A stretch of 10,169 bases of DNA, taken from NCBI GenBank assembly GCA_964627855.1, contig CAZVLE010000019.1:1-10169 (forward strand), given 5' to 3'. Position 1 is the stretch's first letter. Every line of letters starts with the position of its first letter. Position numbers and translations under genes: made by a program. The notes below the pieces were generated by a model, which did no database searches, was not told where the DNA came from, and worked only from the letters and a program-made list of their open reading frames with translations. Below are positions 5,096-10,169 of this stretch, one piece after another. This stretch comes from CAZVLE01 sp964627855. GTDB lineage: Bacteria > Bacillota > Dethiobacteria > DTU022.

Positions 5096-7006
5096 GTGAC
5101 TGTTTGCACACAAGAGTCCCTTTTAGGAGATTGTGTCTTAAACCGTGGATTAGTAACAAAAGAACAGCTGGATCATGCTCTTGAGATCCAGGAAGAAAGT
5201 GGTAGCCTGCTTGGCGATATCCTCATCGGGGAAGGTTACCTCCGACCGATTGATCTTTTTGATATACTGTCTCAAAAATATAGCCTGCCGGCAAGCACCA
5301 GCCAGATTGACGCTCTTGCAAATAAAGTAGACGTCAGCCTCTCCGGCAAATTTAATACTGATGTACTAATGGCTGAACTTTTTTTCCCTATCTGCATCGA
5401 AAATGGTAAGGTTCTAATTCTAATCAACAAGCCTGGGAATAAAAGGGCAGAAGAATTTATAGCCCGCAGTTTTCCCGGATACGAAACCAGCTATATCCTC
5501 GCCACGGAAAGAGACATTCGATCCTTCATTGAAATGTTTTTTACTCAGGAAATTCTGCAAGAATCAGTGATGGGTCTTTTTTACCGTTCTCCCGCCGAAT
5601 CTGCCAAAATGGTGCTAACCAAATTTCAGTCACTTATTTTAGCAATTATTACAGTGCTGTTAATTTTGTCGCTTCTCTTCTTTCCCCAGCCGACAATTAT
5701 TGGGTTGATTCTTCTCTTTAACCTGCTTTTTCTTGCATCCATTGCTTTTAAGTTTATCCTCAGCCTTGCCGGAGCCTATCAGCACAAAGAACCTGGCATG
5801 AAAGAAAATGATCCTGTTTTTATTGATGAAACAGATTTACCGCCCTACTCAATCCTTATCCCTGTTTTTCACGAACCTGAAACTATTGAACAACTGATCT
5901 ATGCCCTGAAAAACCTCGACTATCCCAAGGATAAAATAGATGTTTTATTTTTATTTGAAAAAGAAGACAAGGAAACTCTTGCCTCTGCAAAAAAAGCCAA
6001 TCCTCCCGGGCACTGGCAATTTATTGTTGTACCTCCCCATCAACCACAAACCAAGCCAAAGGCCTGTAATTTTGGCTTGGCCATGGCCAGAGGCGAGTTC
6101 ATAACCATTTATGATGCAGAAGATATGCCTGAACCAGATCAGCTGAAAAAAGCATTCCATGCTTTTAAAACTCACCCTGAAGAATATATCTGCTTTCAGG
6201 CTGCTCTTAATTATTACAATAGCAATACCAACGTCCTTACCAGGCTCTTCACCCTGGAGTATTCTTACTGGTTTGATCTGCTCCTGCATGGACTTGATGC
6301 CCTGAAGCTGCCTATACCCCTGGGCGGCACTTCAAATCATTTCAGGACTGAAAAATTGCGTGAGTTGGGTGGCTGGGATCCCTTCAATGTGACTGAAGAT
6401 GCCGACCTTGGTATCAGAGCATATGGCCGCGGTTACAAGGTAGGTGTACTGCATTCAACCACCTATGAGGAAGCGACAAGCCACATTCCGATTTGGATCA
6501 AGCAGCGCTCACGCTGGTTAAAAGGTTACCTGCAAACTTTTCTGGTTCACAATCGTAAACCGCTCAAATTCCTACAAAGTGTCGGCTTCAAAGGGTGGTT
6601 CACTTTGCAGGTTTTTATTGGTGGTACTGTTTTTACCAACCTTGTTGCTCCCTTTTTCTGGTTTCTTTTCCTATACTGGTTATTTACCGGAGGAGTTGCT
6701 TTCGACCAGTACATTTATGGTCCAGTCCTCTATATATCACTATTCAATTTGCTTTTCGGGAACTTTTTAGGCATCTATTTATCCACTCTGGCCGTTTTTC
6801 GCCGCCAGTATTTTAACCTGACTTATTATGCCCTCTTGACTCCATTTTACAATATATTACTTTTTATTGCCGCCTGGAAAGCATTAAAGCAGCTAATCAC
6901 TAACCCTTTTTACTGGGAAAAAACTGGGCATGGTTTTACTCTCAGCAAGGAGGTCACCGATGAAAAGAAAGTTGCTCTTAGCGGTAATATATCTGATAAC
7001 AGCTAG
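5096..7006 (+). CDS. MshEN-domain membrane glycosyltransferase, family 2 (polysaccharide synthase-like)
   Basis: A 636-residue membrane protein likely to polymerise or transfer sugars from nucleotide-sugars at the cytoplasmic membrane. Residues 9-61 hold two 24-residue MshEN motifs (LLGDCVLNRGLV..QLDHALEIQ, five-residue spacer, LLGDILIGEGYL..), the class that binds cyclic di-GMP in MshE and NfrB; the fold continues to about 149. Two membrane segments follow (about 179-197 and 200-226). The GT-A domain spans about 250-480: nucleotide-sugar acidic motif DAED 340-343, GGTSNHFR 410-417, catalytic-base motif TEDAD 433-437, and QRSRW 470-474, the signature of cellulose/hyaluronan-type synthases. 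More membrane segments lie at about 508-600. Both MshEN motifs begin with L where the consensus has R, and the second has K for the final Q, so nucleotide binding is inferred. A PilZ domain is absent. It overlaps the next gene by 47 bases. The polymer is unknown. Confidence 0.85.
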   Translation: MTVCTQESLLGDCVLNRGLVTKEQLDHALEIQEESGSLLGDILIGEGYLRPIDLFDILSQKYSLPASTSQIDALANKVDVSLSGKFNTDVLMAELFFPICIENGKVLILINKPGNKRAEEFIARSFPGYETSYILATERDIRSFIEMFFTQEILQESVMGLFYRSPAESAKMVLTKFQSLILAIITVLLILSLLFFPQPTIIGLILLFNLLFLASIAFKFILSLAGAYQHKEPGMKENDPVFIDETDLPPYSILIPVFHEPETIEQLIYALKNLDYPKDKIDVLFLFEKEDKETLASAKKANPPGHWQFIVVPPHQPQTKPKACNFGLAMARGEFITIYDAEDMPEPDQLKKAFHAFKTHPEEYICFQAALNYYNSNTNVLTRLFTLEYSYWFDLLLHGLDALKLPIPLGGTSNHFRTEKLRELGGWDPFNVTEDADLGIRAYGRGYKVGVLHSTTYEEATSHIPIWIKQRSRWLKGYLQTFLVHNRKPLKFLQSVGFKGWFTLQVFIGGTVFTNLVAPFFWFLFLYWLFTGGVAFDQYIYGPVLYISLFNLLFGNFLGIYLSTLAVFRRQYFNLTYYALLTPFYNILLFIAAWKALKQLITNPFYWEKTGHGFTLSKEVTDEKKVALSGNISDNS

Positions 7007-8162
7007 TTATTTTTTCATTATTACTGTAGTAGTTGTAAGATCCAGTTATATTAATGAGACAAATCTTATCTATCAAACAAACATAGCATCCGGTATCGAT
7101 GGCCTTTTTCTATATTTTACCAACAATGGTTTTCAAATTCCACCGCTGCCTTTTTTCGTTAACCTCGTCTTCCGCAGCTCCCATCTCTCTGTGGTTGTCT
7201 TCAGCACTACCATGGCTCTTTTTCTGCTCAACCTGGTAAGACGCGCTAAGAACTCAGATAAAGTCAGGTTCTTCTTTATTCTCATCTTCGGCTTGCTTTT
7301 CTTCTTTTACCTGCCCCTGCTCTTTGTATTCACCCAGAATCTGCAATTAGTTTTACTGATTCTGATCATTACCCTCAGCAATTTTTTCCTGATCCGTTTC
7401 GTCAGGGAAAGAAAAATTTATGACATCTATTACTTTGGCCTCTTATATGGCAGCAGCTATTGGGTCTATTTTGAAACTATCTTCCTGTTGCCGCTCTATG
7501 CCCTGATCATTTTTGTCTGTTCTCCAAAGAAAAACGTTGACTATAAGATGTCACTTGTCCTCGTCGCTTTTTTACCACTTCTATTTTCCTTTTTATCCTG
7601 GGCATATCTCAGCTGGCTCTACACCGGAAACGCTGTTTACAACTTAACCAGCTCTCCACTTATATTAGGCCCCAACCCGGTAGTTTCGCTAGATTCGCTA
7701 TCGGTTAAGCTGGGACAGCTTTTTATTCGCTCCCTAAGTTTTGCCCTGCCGTATTATATCTTGTTGCCATACCTGATTTCTAAAAAAAATTTTTTCAGGT
7801 CACCACAGCTTTATATTTTCTTTGTACCCCTGCTTTTTATTTTGACCAGGATAATTGCCACTGGTGTTCTTCCCGCTTATCATGAATATAGCTTCCTCTT
7901 AATCACCGTTCCTTTGCTATTACATTTTCAGGAAAAACCGAAGTTTGCCCTTACCTTTATTCTTCCGTTTACGCTTTTAGCAACCCTGATCATTGGCAAT
8001 AGCGCTTTTTTCAGCAGCAGCAACCCTGATGAGTATCATTTTTCCCGTATTCTTACCCGACGAATCAGAGTCGTTGAAACTTCCTTTATGCAGCGCTTTG
8101 AAGATAATACCTATGAAACCACAAACCCTCTTTTCAGGTATGCACATATCAGCACTGACTAA
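6960..8162 (+). CDS. Polytopic membrane protein, possible GT-C-type glycosyltransferase
   Basis: Not assigned to a named family. The 400-residue product is very hydrophobic, with roughly ten membrane segments from residue 5 to 346 and a short hydrophilic C-terminal tail. After the first segment comes an external-type loop containing NET at 32-34 and, 26 residues later, PPLPFF at 61-66. That arrangement recalls the acidic residue and KPPL pattern in the first loop of ArnT/PMT-like GT-C enzymes, but the usual aspartate is an asparagine here. An in-frame ATG exists at 6930, but AAGGAGGT at 6947-6954 sits five bases before the ATG at 6960, which is therefore the start. It begins inside the glycosyltransferase gene, so the two are translationally coupled and probably act together on one glycan. 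Alternatives are a flippase- or polymerase-like partner. Confidence 0.75.
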   Translation: MKRKLLLAVIYLITASYFFIITVVVVRSSYINETNLIYQTNIASGIDGLFLYFTNNGFQIPPLPFFVNLVFRSSHLSVVVFSTTMALFLLNLVRRAKNSDKVRFFFILIFGLLFFFYLPLLFVFTQNLQLVLLILIITLSNFFLIRFVRERKIYDIYYFGLLYGSSYWVYFETIFLLPLYALIIFVCSPKKNVDYKMSLVLVAFLPLLFSFLSWAYLSWLYTGNAVYNLTSSPLILGPNPVVSLDSLSVKLGQLFIRSLSFALPYYILLPYLISKKNFFRSPQLYIFFVPLLFILTRIIATGVLPAYHEYSFLLITVPLLLHFQEKPKFALTFILPFTLLATLIIGNSAFFSSSNPDEYHFSRILTRRIRVVETSFMQRFEDNTYETTNPLFRYAHISTD

Positions 8163-8255
8163 TTCTTTTCAGTTCTAAAATGATAAATATAGACTGCGGA
8201 TGCTTGCATAATCTGAAGAAAAAAACGGGATATAATTGATTGACAGGGGAATGGC

Positions 8256-8299
8256 AAAATAAAAGAGCATTAAAAGCCCATGCTGCTTTCAACGCTCTT
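8256..8299 (-). terminator. Intrinsic terminator of tRNA-Leu
   Basis: On the minus strand AAGAGCGTTGAAAGC pairs over 15 positions with GCTTTTAATGCTCTT, including two G-U pairs, around a 7-base loop, and is followed by TTATTTT. It lies eight bases past the tRNA 3' end. The plus strand lacks a T-tract after the hairpin, so it does not clearly serve the gene ending at 8162; nothing else notable was seen in 8163-8255 except the TTGACAGGGGA 11-mer. Confidence 0.9.
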
Positions 8300-8306
8300 C
8301 ATTTAG

Positions 8307-8393
8307 TGGTGCGAGCGAGAGGACTTGAACCTCCACGGGCGTAAAGCCCACTAGGTCCTGAACCTAGCGCGTCTGCCATTCCGCCACGCTCGC
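8307..8393 (-). tRNA. tRNA-Leu (anticodon CAG)
   Basis: An 87-base class II tRNA. The acceptor arms GCGAGCG and CGCTCGC pair perfectly, followed by discriminator A and a genome-encoded CCA. The anticodon stem CTAGG/CCTAG encloses loop TTCAGGA, giving anticodon CAG, which reads CUG. The long variable arm (GGGC TTTAC GCCC) is typical of leucine tRNAs, and the T arm has GGAGG/CCTCT with loop TTCAAGT. It has its own promoter and terminator, so it is an independent single-gene unit. Confidence 0.97.
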
Positions 8394-8413
8394 GTGTAAA
8401 ACCTCGCTAAGCT

Positions 8414-8442
8414 ATTATACCGGCTCTTAGCTAAGTTATCAA
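8414..8442 (-). promoter_or_regulatory. Sigma-A-type promoter of tRNA-Leu
   Basis: Minus-strand TTGATA (8437-8442), a 17-base spacer and a perfect TATAAT (8414-8419). Transcription would begin near 8407, about 14 bases before the mature tRNA. The spacer contains the 10-base palindrome CTTAGCTAAG (8425-8434). The promoter starts about 20 bases after the lipid kinase stop codon. Confidence 0.85.
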
Positions 8443-8462
8443 TAGTCTGAGCCTGATATTTT

Positions 8463-9362
8463 TCATCCTTCCGGTGCCATGATTTTCAAAGCGGAAGCTT
8501 TCAGTTCTATAGTTATTGGCAACTTTCCAATCAATTCACCATCAATATGGACTGGAACGCTCTCATCGCTTTCAATCCGAATTGAGCGAATGTTTTCTTT
8601 ACTGATCGCTTTATGGGTAAGTTGTTTTTTTAGGAGCGCTCGGACAGCCAGGATTATAGTTTCCCGTGCACCAATCCCTCTGATGATGGTACAATCAAGT
8701 TTGCCATCATCAACGGAAGCTTGCGGCGCTATACACATACTACCCCCGTAATATGCTCCGTTATTGATAACTAGCAACAATAATTTATCTTCTTGATAAC
8801 TGGTTTGCTCAAAACAGAGACTGGCCGGGAAATATTTAAAAGTAGCCAGTTCTTCAATAAAGGCAGGTATATATGATAGGTACCCTTTTAGGTTATGGTA
8901 TTTCCCGGACGCCAGTTCTTCAACTGCGGCATCAAAACCGATTCCGACAACATTAAGAAAATAGCGATCATTAACCCTGCCAAGATCAATGTGACGGGGT
9001 TTCCATTGTGACAAGCCGCTTAATGCTGCCTGCCAGTCACCGGGAATGGAACAGGATCGCCTGAATCCATTCCCGGTGCCGGTTGGAATAATGCCAAGAA
9101 TATTATCTGAAAAATTCAGACCGTTTACAATCTCATTCAGTGTCCCATCCCCACCGACACCGACAATTAATTCAGCTCCGGCCCGGGCGGCCTCTCCGGC
9201 CATCCTTGTTCCATCTCCCTGTTTTTCGGTGAGGTAAAAAGCAAAGTCTTGACCTGATTGCTTAAGAATTGAGGCTGTCTTATCCCATACTTTCAGAGCC
9301 TTACCCTGACCGGCAGTAGGATTAACCACAAAGGCTGTCCTATAGGGAATCGTATACCCCAC
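8463..9362 (-). CDS. Diacylglycerol/lipid kinase family protein (YegS/DgkB-like)
   Basis: Cytoplasmic lipid kinase of the DAGK catalytic family, transferring ATP phosphate to a diacylglycerol-like lipid at the membrane. The 299-residue length is usual. VNPTAGQGKA at 13-22, the nucleotide-binding GGDGTLNEI at 70-78, PTGTGNGF at 93-100, GIGFDAAVE at 140-148, SVDDGKLD at 216-223 and HIDGEL at 272-277 are the family landmarks in order. The start is uncertain. The only conventional in-frame codon is GTG at 9362, which overlaps the Shine-Dalgarno GGGGAGG. An in-frame ACG at 9351-9353 stands eight bases after it and is one change from ATG. It lies 41 bases behind the slipin gene, probably as one operon. 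The lipid substrate cannot be fixed from sequence. Confidence 0.9.
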   Translation of the reverse strand: MGYTIPYRTAFVVNPTAGQGKALKVWDKTASILKQSGQDFAFYLTEKQGDGTRMAGEAARAGAELIVGVGGDGTLNEIVNGLNFSDNILGIIPTGTGNGFRRSCSIPGDWQAALSGLSQWKPRHIDLGRVNDRYFLNVVGIGFDAAVEELASGKYHNLKGYLSYIPAFIEELATFKYFPASLCFEQTSYQEDKLLLLVINNGAYYGGSMCIAPQASVDDGKLDCTIIRGIGARETIILAVRALLKKQLTHKAISKENIRSIRIESDESVPVHIDGELIGKLPITIELKASALKIMAPEG

Positions 9363-9403
9363 CTCCCCGAGATCAAAACAGGAAGCTTCTAAATTGCTCT
9401 ATA

Positions 9404-10169
9404 TTATGCTTCTTTATCCTCTTCTTTGTTTTCTCTGCTAATTGGCAGCAGGTGCCTCAGTTCAATCGGCAATGGAAAAGCTATAATAGAACCCTGATGG
9501 CTGGCTATTTCGGGAAGGGTCCGCAGCAGACGAACATAAAAACCGCCTTCCTGGGAATTTAGAATGCTTGCCGCTTCGGCAATTTTACCGGCAGCGGCTT
9601 TTTCCCCTTCAGCCTGTACGATTACCGCACGGCGCTCCCGCTCGGCTGTAGCCTGCCTGGAAATAGCCTTCTGCAAGTTTTCGGGTATAACCACATCTTT
9701 AATCTCTACAGCAGAAACCTTAATACCCCAGGGATCGGTAGCTTCATCCAGAATGCTCTGTATTTTCAGATTAAGTTTATCCCTTTCTGAAAGAAGCTCA
9801 TCAAGTTCAGCCTGTCCGGCTACACTGCGCAAGGTAGTCTGAGCCAGTTGAGCTGTCGCCATCATGTAGTCTTCAACATTGTTGACAGCACGATTTGGAT
9901 CGACAACGCGGTAATAAACTACTGCATTGACACTGGTGGTCACGTTATCGCGGGTAATGACTTCCTGCGTCGGCACATCGAGGGTGATAATGCGCAGCGA
10001 GATACGAATAATCTTGTCAACAATGGGAATGACAAAAACCAAACCCGGACCTTTTTCCCCGATTAGTCTTCCCAGGCGGAAAACTACCAGCCTTTGATAC
10101 TCTGGAACAATCTTGATCGCAGATAGCAAAACAATAAAAATTACGATGAATAGGGGGACAAATATTCCT
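9404..10169 (-). CDS. Slipin (stomatin/SPFH-domain membrane protein), 5' end outside window
   Basis: Bacterial slipin: an oligomeric membrane-anchored scaffold of the stomatin/prohibitin superfamily, usually linked to an NfeD partner and membrane organisation. The frame stays open to the right edge, adding GIFVPLFIVIFIV before the TTG at 10129, so that TTG is an internal codon and the gene is partial; 254 residues are visible. The hydrophobic run GIFVPLFIVIFIVLLSA is the membrane anchor. Next come IVPEYQRLVVFRLGR and the SPFH core (GLVFVIPIVDKI, LDVPTQEVITRDNV), then the characteristic TTLRSVAGQAELDELLSER and the charged helix QATAERERRAVIVQAEGEK. The gene ends with an acidic tail (ENKEEDKEA). 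An nfeD-like gene would be expected just upstream, outside the window; this is expectation only. Confidence 0.93.
   Translation of the reverse strand, partial: GIFVPLFIVIFIVLLSAIKIVPEYQRLVVFRLGRLIGEKGPGLVFVIPIVDKIIRISLRIITLDVPTQEVITRDNVTTSVNAVVYYRVVDPNRAVNNVEDYMMATAQLAQTTLRSVAGQAELDELLSERDKLNLKIQSILDEATDPWGIKVSAVEIKDVVIPENLQKAISRQATAERERRAVIVQAEGEKAAAGKIAEAASILNSQEGGFYVRLLRTLPEIASHQGSIIAFPLPIELRHLLPISRENKEEDKEA

Noticed and set aside
6930..6962. Upstream ATG at 6930 as the start of the membrane protein
   Set aside because: It lies before the AAGGAGGT at 6947-6954, which is correctly spaced for the ATG at 6960; the added residues (VLLSARRSP) are out-of-frame glycosyltransferase sequence.
8204..8236. 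Plus-strand TTGCAT and TATAAT after the membrane-protein gene
   Set aside because: The spacer is 21 bases and no plus-strand gene follows; the tRNA and its terminator are on the other strand.
10127..10129. TTG at 10129 as the slipin start
   Set aside because: The frame continues upstream to the window edge and encodes the hydrophobic anchor expected of slipins, so this codon is internal.

Overview
The window looks like chromosomal DNA from an anaerobic, Clostridia-type member of the Bacillota. The reasons are strong AGGAGG-type ribosome binding sites, use of TTG and GTG starts beside ATG, a class I CoA-transferase/thiolase operon of the kind common in fermentative or syntrophic anaerobes, and moderate G+C. 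The lineage is inferred from these traits; there is no marker gene to fix it.

Layout. Positions 1-243 hold no recognisable complete gene and are richer in G+C than the rest. Positions 244-4282 are a minus-strand run, read right to left: CoA-transferase subunit A, subunit B, an acetyl-CoA acetyltransferase-type thiolase, and ornithine carbamoyltransferase (argF). Gaps are 31-66 bases and each gene has its own Shine-Dalgarno. Positions 4283-5095 are mostly non-coding. They contain a REP-like palindrome, a decayed short-chain dehydrogenase gene on the minus strand (about 4545-4802, found by reading through its stop codons), and an AT-rich leader with dyads. Positions 5096-8162 are a two-gene plus-strand unit: a glycosyltransferase of the cellulose-synthase type with an N-terminal MshEN domain, overlapping a gene for a polytopic membrane protein. 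Positions 8256-8442 carry a complete tRNA-Leu(CAG) transcription unit on the minus strand, with consensus promoter, encoded CCA and a strong intrinsic terminator. Positions 8463-10169 hold a lipid/diacylglycerol kinase and a slipin (stomatin/SPFH) gene on the minus strand; the slipin gene runs off the right edge.

How the genes fit together. The CoA-transferase pair activates a carboxylic acid by moving CoA from a donor, and the thiolase cleaves or forms a 3-ketoacyl-CoA. The decayed dehydrogenase upstream resembles the SDR family of 3-hydroxyacyl-CoA dehydrogenases, so the locus probably once held more of a beta-oxidation-like route. argF at the tail looks like an arginine-biosynthesis gene captured into this transcript. 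The glycosyltransferase and its membrane partner are the most interesting unit: a likely polysaccharide synthase whose N-terminal domain belongs to a known cyclic di-GMP-binding class, although the first residue of both binding motifs is changed. The slipin-kinase pair is a membrane-associated unit.
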